DNA of 64,000 nucleotides, from positions 856,055-920,054 of the forward strand of contig VCAZ01000106.1 of NCBI GenBank assembly GCA_005784505.1. Direction: 5' to 3'. Position numbers and translations under genes: made by a program. The stretch is from Bagarius yarrelli (taxonomy: Eukaryota > Chordata > Actinopteri > Siluriformes > Sisoridae). Shown one piece after another: positions 24,601 through 36,553 of the stretch (positions are counted from its first letter, which is position 1; the number at the start of each line of letters is the position of its first letter). The notes under the pieces were generated by a model. That model was not told the DNA's origin. It saw only the letters and a program-made list of their open reading frames with translations, and did no database searches.

Positions 24601-26677
24601 GATGTCGGTGGTGTTCACTTTGGATGAAAATATTATTTAAGAAAAAACAGATAATGAAAACAAATTAGTTATTTAAAAATGTTAATAAATATTGATTATT
24701 TACTTCTATAGAGAATTTTAACAGTATATATTAAGTGTTTACATCTTTTTAGGTTTTTTTCCTACTAAAATGTTTCTAATTTTGTAATTGTTTCAATAGA
24801 AACTGGCTTGAACTTAAGTTTGTATTTGCGATCTACACTAAAAAGTGGATTTTAATAACTGATCTAATATAATGAAGTTATTTGTAAGTTATTTGTAAGA
24901 ATATACTTACATTTAGATGACGTATTGGTGCTGTCAGTGGTGTTCACTTTGGATGAAAATATTATAAAAAAAAAACAGATAATAAAAACAAATTAGTTAT
25001 TTAAAAAATAATAATAATATATTATTCACTTTTATAGAGAATTTCAAAACTTTTACTAAGTGTTTACATGTTCTTACATTTTTCTTACTAAAAGTTTTCA
25101 AATTTCGTAACTTCTTTAATAGAAGCTAGCTAGAATTGAGTTTGTACTTGTTGTTATCTACTAAAAAGTGGATTTTAATTACCAATTTGATTCAATAAAG
25201 TAAAATGTAAGGTAAAAAAAACAATATACTTACATGTAGATGTTGTGGTATTGTTGCTGTCGGTGGTGTTCACTTTGGATGCAAATATTATAAAAAACAG
25301 ATATTAGAAAACAAATTAGTTTTTAACATTTGTAGAGAATTTCAAAATCTAATAAGTGTTTGTTTTTATTTTTTCCTACTAAAAGTTTAAATTTAGTAAC
25401 TTTAATAGAAACTAGCTAGAATTTGAGTTTGTATTTGCTATGTACTAAAAAAGTGACTTTAAATGACTATTTCGATATAATTATATTATTTAAATTTAAA
25501 AAATAATATGCTTACCTGTAGATGTTGTGGTATTGGTGCTGTCAGTGGTGTTCACTTTGGATGAAAATATTATAAAAAAAAAAATTTAAAAAACCAGAAG
25601 CAAATTAGTTATTAAAAAAAGTTTAATAAAAATAGATTATTTACTTTTATAGAGAATTTCATAATATAGTATTTACATGTTTTTACATCGTTTTAACCAT
25701 TTGTAAGGTAAAAAAAAATATGTTTACATGTTGATGTGGTATTGGTGCTGTCAGTGGTGGTAACTTTGGATGTGAATATTATAATAAACAGATAATAGAA
25801 ACCAATAAATTATTTTAAAAGTCCATAAAATAGATAATTTACTTTTATAGAGAATTTTAACATATTAGTGTGTTTCTAATTTTGTAACTTTTTTACTAGA
25901 AACTGTCTAAAATTTGAGTTTGCAATAGTTATTTACTGAAAAGTGGATTTTAATGACTAATTTGATATGTTGACATAAGGTAAAAAAGATGAAGCTTAGT
26001 TGTAGGTGTTGGGCTAGTGGTGGAGGATGTGATAGTTGTGAATGTTTTTTGCTTTGAGCTGTGGATGCAATCTTTAAAAAACACACACACACAACAAATA
26101 TATTAATTAACAAAAAAAAAATACTTTAGTTATGTAACATTTTACTTAGACATCGTTTTAGCTAACCAGTAGATACCAGTAGATTACTTTTTTTACTTTT
26201 TTTTCTTAATGAAATGTGTCTATTTTTGTAACTTTAATACAAACTGATACAATTTGTACATTGTTCACTTAAAAGTTATTTGTAGCTCTCTGCTCTTTCC
26301 CCTGTAATTTCCCACTTCCAAAAACCTTTCAAATAAAATCAAGTTCCTGTGCACAGCCCTAAGTCAGCAGCTATTTACTGTGACGCTGAAACCATCATGC
26401 TTCAGGTACGTAAGGTGCAAAAACATCTGACATGATTTTTTAGGCTTTTCTTTTTTATTATTATAAATATCTGTGAGTAGACATTTTATATTGAATTTCA
26501 CAGTAACTCTAAAATATTTTTAGAAAAGCACATTTTCTCCTTTAAATTAAATAGCCATTTGTTAGTTATTGTTAATCATAAATTATTAGAAAATATCTTT
26601 TAAGAATATAACTAGAACTTACCATTTGCCCCCTCTGTAAAAACAAATGCTCCAACAAGAGCGATTAGGAGTAGCAT
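21622..26677 (-). CDS. Unrecognised secreted mucin-like protein built from tandemly duplicated micro-exons
   Basis: The gene was not matched to a named family. On the minus strand the signal exon (26677-26623) encodes MLLLIALVGAFVFTEGAN and ends in phase 1. Exons with intact splice sites follow at 25763-25728, 25554-25516, 25272-25234, 24946-24911, 24617-24582, 24313-24281, 23602-23564, 23068-23030, 22661-22599, 22391-22306 and 21687-21622 (stop TGA). The eight repeat exons are 33, 36 or 39 nt, all phase 1-1, each encoding a version of VNTTDSTNTTTST with two N-x-T sequons. The 63-nt exon encodes a longer Thr-rich piece. The last two exons encode a unique end containing ALVRSTVPLDVFAAESILQE and LLLLGSNYTITGRVTSIKRV. 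The sum is 567 nt, 188 residues, in frame throughout. Four more copies have a damaged splice site or length. No membrane anchor follows, so secretion is inferred. Confidence 0.7.
22880..26010 (-). repeat. Tandem array of about 300-bp units, each holding one micro-exon and its intron
   Basis: About ten units share an exon core and intron text such as 'ggaatttcaacatat' or 'gagaatttca', 'gtgtttacatg', 'actaaaaagtg' and 'aagttatttgtaag'. Exon starts lie 209-418 bp apart, mostly about 300. The 418-bp gap near 23603-24020 contains an additional partial unit without an exon. The introns are very AT-rich. Duplication clearly copied exon and intron together. Confidence 0.85.
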
Positions 26678-26763
26678 GTTTCCTGCAGATGCTGTTACAG
26701 CTGACAAAGATATGTAGGTGTGAATGTGTGTAGTGTTCCAGTCGGTTTTTACTTTAGACACAT

Positions 26764-26772
26764 ACTTATAAA
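26764..26772 (-). promoter_or_regulatory. TATA-like box of the mucin-like gene
   Basis: The minus strand reads 'ctttataag' about 90 bp before the ATG at 26677, a fitting place for a TATA box with a short 5' leader. No start site can be fixed. Confidence 0.4.
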
Positions 26773-27149
26773 GCTCGTTCTCGAATGTCCTACCTGGTGA
26801 CGTGCAAAGCAGCCTTTCCAGTAAATCAAGCGCACAAACTCCACCCGTGTGGTAAAAAATTAATAAACAAACGGCAATTGTGCTTTAAACTCTCACAAGA
26901 ACAGATTAGATTGAATAAACGTGTTATTTTAAAAACACAAACATTCATAAAATTTTATGAAGTTGAATTCTTTATTTTGATCGATTCGAGCGAGTGTTGA
27001 TTTATTTGCTTTAACTGTGACTCAGACAGAATTTCCGGGTGTAATAATTGCTTATTCAATAGGATTTGTTTACCAGAGTTTAAATAGGGAAATTTTCTGT
27101 GAACAATTCCAGTGTAAGTGCTTCAAGCAACTTTACAGCATGCGACAGA

Positions 27150-27340
27150 CCTTGTCACCCCGAGCGACTTATATTTATCTGACTAAAATACCTAAGCAGC
27201 TGAGTATTACAGACATCGCTCAGATGCCCAGCAGTGGGAGCTGGAATTTGATATCCTGGGACTTAAAACTCACTACTCTCTCTTCAGCAGTCCAACACTT
27301 AAGGGGCTACATTATTCAGAGGGCTACCACTTAAATAAAT
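27150..27340 (-). mobile_element. Strongly decayed SINE
   Basis: Fragments such as 'cgacttatatttatctgact', 'gcagctgag', 'gcccagcagtgggagctgga' and 'ccaacacttaaggggctac' follow the order of the minus-strand SINE copies but with many changes. Confidence 0.5.
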
Positions 27341-27597
27341 TAAATTTGTAGCATTTTTACTGTCTTGTAAAAAATAAGAAGCTGGTGATTTTACTTGATA
27401 GAATAAAGACACGTTTATAGAAAGTGAAACTTACATTCTCAGCACGCCATTTTTTAGTATTAGATACAGATTAGATATAGAATGTGGATATTTATTAACA
27501 TCAAACACTGATAATTAATAAGACATATATAAGCGATCACTTGTTTGCGTCAAACTTTGAAGTGAAACAGTTTCTTTTTTTTGAGGCTGTTTTCTTA

Positions 27598-27603
27598 TTT
27601 ATT
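27598..27603 (-). terminator. Polyadenylation signal of ccdc39
   Basis: TTTATT on the plus strand is AATAAA on the minus strand, about 145 nt after the ccdc39 stop. Confidence 0.55.
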
Positions 27604-27744
27604 ATTATAATATTAATGTGTCACGCCTTTAATGGTGGAAGAATAAAACAGTAGAATTAAAATGATGTGCTGATAAAGGACCGTTCCTACTGCGTTCAGT
27701 GCCAGAAGAGGTAAAAGTGGAGAAGAAGTGGAAAGTTTATGGTC

Positions 27745-30700
27745 TTAGTCAACCATCTTTGCAGAGGGTGAGAGAACTGCTGAGCCTCTGGCGCTGTAGC
27801 CTGCTGATGGTCCTGATGATCTGGAACGAGCAAGCAAAAAAAAAATCCAGTTCTGATCTTTAAAAAATAACTGTAATTAAAGATAAGATAGAAAAGTGAA
27901 TGCAAGGTGATGTCATTGGCTGCAGTGGTTTTACCTGAGAGAAACAGAACTGCGTGCTGAGCTCAACCTGGAACTCCAGTTCGATGGTGTCGAAGCCGGA
28001 GAAGGAAGAGCAAGACCAGCCTGGGATAAAAAAAAAAAAAATGATGATTTGACAATGTTCATGTTTCCGATTGTTCATTTGTTTGAGCTTTATGCAGTTC
28101 TTTACCTGCACGTAGTACATCTGTAATGTTGCCTGAAGGTCAGGATGTTTGTCCATAATTTCCAGAAGCATCTTATTGACCGCCTTCTTGCAGTTTCTAA
28201 GTTCTTTCAGCTTGATGTCACGCTCCTCAAAGGTCTCCTCTGTGGTGTTTTTATCAGAGCGGATTTCCCTTGTTAGTTTGGTGGCCTGTAGCAGGGATAA
28301 ATAATGGTAGATTTAACCCAGGAGTCGGCTGATAAGCAAAACATAGCTCAGGTTGAGTTACTTTAAAGTTGATTCAACTTCTTTACACTTTTTTCTTTAG
28401 GATAGTTTTGCCCTGTTGTAGAATCCTGTTTAATGTATTAGCCTTATCAACTATTTCAATTAGTGTTTGAGACTCAGGCATCTCAGTGTTCAAGTCAAGG
28501 CTGAAAACACATTTATTTAGCCAAGGCTATAATCTGTATTTTTTTCTTAGGTAAAGGAGCAGAACTGGAGGGATCATGGATTCAGTGTGTTTAATGAACT
28601 GGGATATTTGTATACTGTTGTTCCCTCACTTACACGTTCACTCGGCTTTGTTGACAGTGGTGTGGCGGGCCCGGCTCTTATCCCAGTGATCCCTTATGTC
28701 TGTGTTACCGTCTGGCTCTCCCTTTTAGTTATGCTGTCATAGCTAGTCTGGTTATGTATTGGAAGTCCCCAACTACAAAATGCCCTTAACTTTTACACAA
28801 CCATACACTCAATAACTCTTTCTCCCTGTCTCTGTCTCTTGTTTAACTTGCTCCTGAGGTACCATTGACCAGTTTCCTGCCCCTTTCCTCGAATTCGAGG
28901 AGCTTTAAGGACAGATTCGGACTCACCCTGCTCCACTGACCCAAGGCTTCGATTTACATTGCATTTAATTAACATTACCATAAGCTGTAATTAACAATTA
29001 AGTCTGGTTAGGGACAAACTTACACTTTTTCACTGGTACTGCATTCTGTGTAAAGCTGCATTGTGAAAATGTCTATTGTTAAAAGCGCTGTACAAATACA
29101 AAAAAAATTAGGGAAATTATGCAAAATAAGTTGCTCAAGCAAACTTGGCTGCAATGTACATGGAGGTATGACCTGTTTGGTGGCCCTGTCTAGTTTCTCC
29201 TGCTGATAAATGAGCTCCTTTTTCAGTGAGGCAACTTGCACTTCAAGATCTCCTTTTCGTATTTTCTGGACAGATTCCTCTTCTTGTAGGCTGTCCAGTG
29301 AGCTGTTTATGACCTGGCAAAAAAAAGAAATTACCCACTGAAACACATTTTTTTTAACTGAAAAACTCAAACAAGGAAAAATGAATGCAAAGGAAGGCTA
29401 ATACACTCTTTGTGATTGGATGAAGGCCTCGATCAGGTGCTATGTCTTACAGGGGTTTTCAGAAATATTTACTCATCCCTTTGCCACATTTTGCACTGTT
29501 ACTCCCTTTAACTAAAATGAACTCCAGCAAATCCAGTCTGTATCCAGCCCAGTTGGTGAATACACCAAGCTGCTACTGCTGGCCGCTAAGCTAAGCAGAT
29601 GGATAAATGTGTCTGCCATATGCCAGAAATGTAAATTTCTGATGCTTAGACAGACCTTTATGTTTTCCTGCAGCTCTCTGATTTGGCGTCTTTTAAACCT
29701 GACCTTCTCCTCCGCTGCCCTTTTTTGTTCCTCCAACTTCAATTTTTCTTGATACTCAGGAGCTAGAACATAAAATCCCACACATTTAGAAGACCTTCGC
29801 AGATCTGATTTAGTAAATGATTAAAATGTTCAGCAAGTATATTTAACCATTAACACATAAAAAGTAGGCATGCACATACTTGACTCTGTGACCTTGTTAA
29901 GGGATTTGCGATATGTGCTGGTATGGTTATTGAGAAGGTGCCTGGTGTTTTCCAATGCCTTGTTCTCTTTCTCTGTCTTACGGATCTTGGCATCCAAATC
30001 GTCGCCCTTGCGCTGAAGCTCCTCCTTTTCTTGTGCTGCCTTTAGGAGGAAACACCGTTTAAATGAAGATTAAGGAAGCAAATATAATTAATACGCTATT
30101 TCCCATAAATATAGTGGCAGAAATAATAACTATAAACCAATTACATTCCCATGGTGAAAAGCTTAAAGCTATGAAACTGGAGACTCCTTTCAAAAATGGC
30201 AAGTATGTTAATTCCTTTATCAATAGAACTTGTAAAAGTGTAAAGAAGTGTAAAATTTAAAAAAGCATTTCCAACAATAGCAATCTTATAAAACCTTAAT
30301 GATGTAATAGGCCTGCGATTTGTCCTCCTCGCCATCTGATGCCGTCATGGACATGGTGATGATCTCGTATTTTTTCTTTATCTTGTCAACTTTGGACAGT
30401 CGCTCATGCAACTGAATCCTGCAAATATTAACCAATAAATGGCCATTGGGTTGTAAGATGTGTGACAGTTTTAATTTGTATTGATGGACATTTACATTAA
30501 CTCATACCGTGTCCTGAACCTTAAGTGTCGGATGTCTTCCTGCTGATATCATACCTGAACCCTTGCATCTCCTGCTCAGTGATCTTAAGCTGCTTGTTGT
30601 GCATTTCCCGATGGACACGGATCTCTTCCTGCCGCTCCGTCATGGCTGCCTGCAGCTGCAGCTTCCTTTTCTCCAGAGAGAGGACGCCATCCGCCTTGTC

Positions 30701-33700
30701 ATACAACAGGTTCCTGAGGCGCTTCACCTCCAGTTGCAAGATATTGTTGTCCACTATGCTGTCCTGATAAAGAGAAAGTGTCAAGCAGTCTTCACTTGAT
30801 GTGGTCCTGATAGGACAGCAGTATTACAACATTTTGAGTCTATCCGGTAACTTCAAAAGGTAATAACAGTATATTTGGTCATTTACTACTTTAACCACTA
30901 GAGGACAAAACACTGTTGTGATTTGGCCTGAATAAAAATGGTGGGGATCAAGGACCTGTTTTTTGAGACGGAGTTTCTTTAGTTCTTTGTTCAAGGTGTC
31001 ATCGATGAGGTTCAACTCGCCGATCTTTGTGGTCAGGTCTCTCTTTTCTGCTCCCGCCTTCTCGTTCTCTTTACTCACACAGCGGATATCGTTCTACGAA
31101 TACACAGGCACAGGGGTTCGTTTTAATATTCGTCTTCCAGTTTTTCCCTGCTACTGCTTTTTACTGGTTTATCTTTACCTGAAGCTTCTTGAGCTGTGCT
31201 GCAAACAAGGCGGTTTCCTTTTTCTTTTTCTCCAGCTCCTCACTCAGCTCAGAGACTCGCTTTTCCAAAGCCTCTTTTTCCTCCTTGTTCACGTTGCCGC
31301 TCAGACGGGCTAACTTCCCCTCCAGAAACTGGATCTGGAACTCCTGGTTAAGGAAAACGCACAGTAAAGATTTTAATTAGGGGCGTCTGAGATGTCGACG
31401 AGAGATTTTCAGGAGGTCAAAAGGAGTTCCGGTTCAGGACTGCTTTTAAATAGGTGAAAGTTATAAATATTTATGATGGTTTGGATGCCTTGCCTGGTTG
31501 TTGATGTAGTCCTGCTGCTTGAGAGCATTTTGGTCCAGTTTCCTGATTTTGTTGTCCAGGTTGGCGAGAGCTAAACGACTGCCTGAGTTATCTGCTATAA
31601 CATTCTTCTCATTGACCTGCATCGTCTGCAGCTCTTGCTTTTTTTGGAAGAGAAGCTTGTCTTCCCGCTGGAGCTGGGCATCAATTTCCTGTATACAAAC
31701 AAAGGATCAGCTGTTAAACAAGTTCAAGAGCTTTTATTCTAAAGCTTGATGATGATCTATACGTTGATTTATTGTCTGAAACCAAATGAAGTGCTCACTT
31801 TGAGGCGTTTCTCTTGTTCTCGGTGTAGCTGCTCCATCTGAGCAGCTCTCTCCTCCACGCTAAGTGTTTCCTCTGTCACAGCCTGCAATTTCTTCTCTAG
31901 AGTGATGTTATAGTGCTGCATGTCCTCTAATCTGAACGGGATAAAGAGTGAGCTTTATTGGCTAGGGACACTTTGTGATTGTATTTTCACCAAAAACTTA
32001 ATTTTAAGTCACTATTTTAAAATAAGTTGTACATAATGTTAAGTGTCATTATTTTTTCTGGGTTTTTTTTTTTTTTTTAAGAATTGTTTTGGCGAGTGTA
32101 ATAACATCCTACTTCCGGTAGTCCAATGTACAAATAAGTTAGAAATACTTGGCAGTTTTATTGCTGATGTCCTTCTTAGTGCTGGCTAAGTAGGACCTCT
32201 TCGTCTCCAGGTCTGTCGCAGTTCGATCCACCCAGCCCCTCAGGCTCATCAGCTGTAAAACAGCAACACGTTCATAAATATCAGAACCTCTTTATTATGA
32301 CATAACGTGACGTGCTGTAGAACATGCCTCGTCGTTCAGCCTAGCGTGGTTGCTCTCCTCATCCTGAAACTGTTGCCGCAGCCTGTTGGCCTGGCGTTCT
32401 GCCGCTGCGATTTTCTTCTCGCAGTCCTTGTTGTTTTCCACCTCGTTAGCTAGGAAGTCCTGCTTCTCTTTTATAAGAGCCTTGCGTTCTCGGATCACCT
32501 GGTTGGTCTCTGTCAACAGCTAAAAATCAAAATAAACGTCAATTGAAATTTAAAAACAAGATTTTATTTCTCACTTTTTGCTGCAATTTGTATCTGGATA
32601 CCAAAGCACACTGCTGAAGATCGTGGTCTTTTCTTCTCATCTGCTCGATGGAGTTCTCCCACTGGCTAATCAGCTCCTGTCTCTCCACATGGGCCTGCTG
32701 TACCATCTCAACTGTCTTCTCTAGCGCCACCTGTGCACGGCATATGAATTTGTTTTATGTTATATATGTGATGTGATGGACTTGAGGCGGAAGAAGTGTT
32801 TGTCTAAAGGACCTGTGTCATGATGGTCTCTGTAACTTCATTGTCCAGAGCTTTTCTCTTCTGGTTTGTCTCCACAGTCAGCTTCTCCATGCTCAAAGTC
32901 AGCTCCTGCACAGCACATAGAAGAATACTTGAAGTGTCTTAGAAGCGTTTTATTTATTTTTTCTTAATTATGTATAAAACAAGTATTTAAAGAAACATTT
33001 AATTTTATCATATTATTTAGAATGAAATTCTTTTTTGTCGCATATTCCAGCATGGAGAATCACTGCACCTGGTCACTACGAAGTACATTTACATTTGCAG
33101 CATTTGGCAGACGCTCTTATCCAGAGCGACTTACATTTATCTCATTTATCCAACTGAGCAATTGGGGGTTAAGGGCCTTGCTCAGGGGCCCAGCAGTGGT
33201 GGCTTGGTGGAGCTGGGAATCAAACCCACAATCTTCAGATTGGTAAACCAACACCTTAACCATGAGCCAACCACTTCCCCAACAGTACCTTTACCATTAG
33301 TTGGTTTAGTGGTTTTGAATCATAATATCATGCTATAGATTAAAAAAAAAAACTCACTCGAATTGTGCTCTCGTCTTGTTGCGCATACTTGATGATGGCC
33401 ATGGTGTCCTCGTCCTTGCGGGCCGATTCCTCCAGCCAGGCTTCCAGAATTTGTTGGTCCCAATTCAGCTGACCCTGGAGCTCCTCCATCTTCTGTGTGG
33501 CTTTGAAGATGTAGTTCTAAGCAGCAAATGTGGAATAAAGTCGTTATTTTTCCTTTTTCTTCACACGAAAAAATTTAAGTAACATTACATTTGAACCACT
33601 GATGTGACATGGACTACATTGTGTTCTGCTTTCAGAACAAGATGAACGATGAGTGATTCATGTCAGATCTTTAATCTCATTTAAGATGTTAAGAAAGCAG

Positions 33701-34536
33701 AAAAGCTACAACCTCCTGCGAGTTCTTCTTCTCTCGCAGCGATGTCATCTCGCTTTGCAGCTGGGAAATCTCCTGACGCAGACGCCCCATCTCTCTCTCA
33801 TCCAAGGCCTTGAAATGCAGCTCAGACCCCTTCTGGTTCTCCACAGCCCTGCATAGAGCCTTCACACAAACACGGATGCATTCAGTTCTTCCTCAAATCT
33901 ACACTGGTAACAAGCCTGGATTCAGTTTCGAATATTTTTTTACCTGTGTGTGTATGACTTCTTGCTGGACGTTTTGCAGATGATCAGTCATGGCGCTGAG
34001 CCGCTCCTGGTGCTGGCTTACTTTGTTCTCCACATTTATAAGTTCTTTCTGTTTTCTCTGGATCTAATGAGTGGGGGAGATGTGTTTTTTCCACATGTTG
34101 TACATATTGCCATAATAATGCTTATGGTTTTACTTATTCAAGCAATAATGTTTTATTACAATCAGCAATTAAACGTGTTTGTGAGGTAAAAACTACTTGT
34201 TTAGTGTGTTTTTATGGCCTTGTTAAGGGTCCAGCAGTGACAGCTTAATGTTATTTGGAATTGAACCAATCACCTGCCGAGCACCAGTCCAACACCTTAA
34301 CCAATGAGCTACTGCTTTTTATTCAGGTTAACTGCCATGCAAGTTATAATCATCAAATACCACAAAACACCAGAGATGCAATCGGACGGATTAGTTTATC
34401 TGTTTAACTTTAATAATTGGTCTTAACTCAGTACCTCGTCCTGCAGCGATTTATTTCCGCAGTTTGACACCGGAATGGCGAATTTTCGGTCCCAGCCAAT
34501 CTCAGTCAAAACCTCAGACAAATTCGGGTTAGCCAT
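27745..34536 (-). CDS. ccdc39: Coiled-coil domain-containing protein 39, complete 20-exon gene
   Basis: CCDC39 with CCDC40 forms the 96-nm axonemal ruler that places inner dynein arms and nexin links in motile cilia. Minus-strand exons: 34536-34435, 34063-33944, 33859-33713, 33516-33358, 32905-32813, 32730-32575, 32519-32328, 32252-32149, 31931-31799, 31688-31494, 31343-31179, 31093-30956, 30763-30555, 30418-30295, 30039-29880, 29762-29656, 29313-29173, 28285-28106, 28020-27935, 27820-27745. They sum to 2787 nt, 928 residues (human about 941). The start MANPNLSEVLTEIGWDRKFA aligns with the human N-terminus. The body is continuous coiled coil (for example LEVKRLRNLLYDKADGVLSL, EQKRAAEEKVRFKRRQIREL) and the end is Ser-rich and disordered. 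All phases agree. Introns 7 and 10 start with GC instead of GT. It is read away from dcun1d1 on the same strand. Confidence 0.97.
33080..33292 (-). mobile_element. tRNA-derived SINE in a ccdc39 intron
   Basis: Well preserved: 'catttggcagacgctcttat', 'ccagagcgacttacatttat', 'gggggttaagggccttgctc', 'gaatcaaacccacaatcttc' and 'ccttaaccatgagcca'. It is the reverse complement of the copy at 15900-16095. It lies between the ccdc39 exons at 32813-32905 and 33358-33516. Confidence 0.85.
34205..34325 (-). mobile_element. Partial SINE in ccdc39 intron 1
   Basis: The blocks 'ggccttgttaagggtccagc', 'ggaattgaaccaatcacctg' and 'ccttaaccaatgagctac' match the head of the same SINE family. The tail half is missing. 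Confidence 0.65.
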
Positions 34537-34643
34537 GTTTTCAAGAAGAAACTTCTGGAACTATTTTAGCTTTAAATGAAACCGAACAGATTAGTTTTTT
34601 TAATCCGAGCCTGACTGCCAGTAGTCCGAGTGTTGTACCGTGG

Positions 34644-34656
34644 GTTGCTTAGCAAC
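34644..34656. promoter_or_regulatory. X-box (RFX-binding site) in the ccdc39 promoter
   Basis: GTTGCTTAGCAAC is a near-perfect palindrome fitting the RFX consensus GTNRCC-N-RGYAAC closely, differing mainly in spacing. It lies 108-120 bp upstream of the ccdc39 start codon. RFX factors with FOXJ1 switch on motile-cilia genes, so the site fits the gene's function. Confidence 0.75.
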
Positions 34657-35120
34657 GGGATTCCCTTTCCGCACATGCCGTTTTTAGCCAATAGAGCGCG
34701 ACAAAACGCTGCTTGACGGCACCCAAACGCAAAGAATCCCGGAAGTAATGATCAATAGGAAATTATCAGTACTTTTTTTTTTTTCCTCTGAGAAAAATAT
34801 CGAGTTTCAGGGTTTGCATGCACATTGCGTTGCGTTAACTTTCTGAAAGTCTGACGAAACATTTTTTATGGCTTGTATATACATTTAAAACTTAATTGTA
34901 GTTATATGGCGATCTTCAAAAAAAAAGACTACAAATCCGATAAACATAGTAAGCTAGCTGGTCTTTCCCACGACGGTACAGACATTATACATGTGCACAG
35001 CTGCATTACAAAAAGATATCAACACTTTCTATAGATACATTTCATAAACATTTTTAAATGATACTGGTATTCTGGTGCTTGTAACGCTTAAAATAACTGA
35101 TGTGGGTGGACTAATAATCT

Positions 35121-35215
35121 TTCAGAATGACAATGCCCCTGTGCACAAAGTCCCTAAGCTCCCCAAGAAGCAGCCTTAGAAAACATGGAGTAAAGACTAA
35201 GGTTAAATGGAGTCA
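35121..35215 (+). mobile_element. Tc1/mariner transposase fragment
   Basis: 'aatgacaatgcccctgtgca' translates as NDNAPVH, the Tc1 second catalytic block, followed by a degraded 'aagcagcc...aaacatggag' block. Too short and damaged to be active. Confidence 0.55.
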
Positions 35216-36553
35216 CCGATAAAATTTGATTAAAAAAATAAAAAAATTACATATTACACACACACACGCATACATATTTATAACTATTTTTAGATGGCAC
35301 AAGGACTGATCTGATTGCAGTGAACGCCATGATAACGTAACCAGCACACTGAGGTATTATTATAAACATCGTGATGCCCTTTTCAGTGGATGACCTGGTG
35401 ACTTTTCTAAATCAATAAACTTTTTGGATTGATAAAAAGAAATAATAACAGACAGGATTTTTAGTCATTAAGTAAGACTGGATTAATATTGAATCAGTGT
35501 TGATTCAATGTAAAGTAAGGTGATTTATTTTAAGTTTAACAAACGTCCATATTGATCTATTTTCATCACTGAAATAACATTATTTCAGAGTGCAAACTTG
35601 TTTTTACATAAATGCTATATGGGTTCAATGAGAACCTGCTGGAATGAGCCTTCCAAAAAGTCATATTTTAGCTTATTAAAAACATAACGTCGACTATTTG
35701 TCTAAAAATTATTATTTTTAAAGTCATAATTTTAACCTTTTTTGTGGTGGTGGAAATGGGCTTCCATATAAAACAGAATTTTAACTCCGCACTGCTTTCT
35801 GATTCCATTTTTCCACATGCTCTCAACTGAAACACCCTAAAGCACACAGCTCGCCAGCTTAAATGTATAAAATAACAATTTGTTCTACAATAAATTACTG
35901 TTTAATTTGTCATGGTAATGGAAAACAGTCAATCCAATAGTTTTGAATGACGGAACATACTTAATATGTTTAATCGAAACCAAACACGGTGAAATTGTTT
36001 TTTGTTTTGTTTTTTTACAGCAACAAAAAACATACAATAATTCACAATAAAAACTAACAAAACAGGGTGTCTGATCCTTGTGTATTGTCCCCCTAAAAAG
36101 GATACAATCAAAACTCCACTGTTTTAAAAAAAAAAGAAAAAAACAGAAGAGGGAGAAAAAAGGCTGAAAGCAGGAATGATTGTGGAGTGCTAAAAATAAC
36201 TCAAGATTTTTGAAGTTACTCAACCAACCAGGCTCTGGCTGAGGATGAAGACGACGAGTCTGTTGTGATTTTGTTTCTGTCCATATGAAGGCGAGTAGAA
36301 AAAAAATTGGATAACAAGGTCCCAGAGCTGGATCCATAATTCAGTTGACACAGACATGGCACACATATCCGAAGTGAAAAAACCAAAAAGCCCAAACCAC
36401 CGCTAGATGACGAAGAGGAGACGCGTCTCTTGGAAATGTCTTTGCTGTATGCAAGCGTCTTGATCCTGAGGGTCGGAAAAGGCAAAGTAGATCTCAGTTC
36501 AGTCCTCCATGAGGCGGAGGATAGCATGAGGTTGGCACATCTGTTAAAGTCTC

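Larger units (their letters stand above)
34537..36553. other. Promoter side of ccdc39 and 3' flank of dcun1d1
   Basis: About 34540-34760 is the GC-richer upstream region of ccdc39. At 35121-35215 a decayed Tc1 transposase piece shows NDNAPVHK-like coding. The stretch 35880-36553 is probably the dcun1d1 3'UTR; TTTAAT at 35901 would be the minus-strand variant signal ATTAAA. No other gene is seen. Confidence 0.55.

Noticed and set aside
26380..26412. Text 'tgtgacgctgaaaccatcat' inside the first intron of the mucin-like gene, possibly from a Tc1 element
   Set aside because: About 30 bp is too short to assign; kept out of the feature list.
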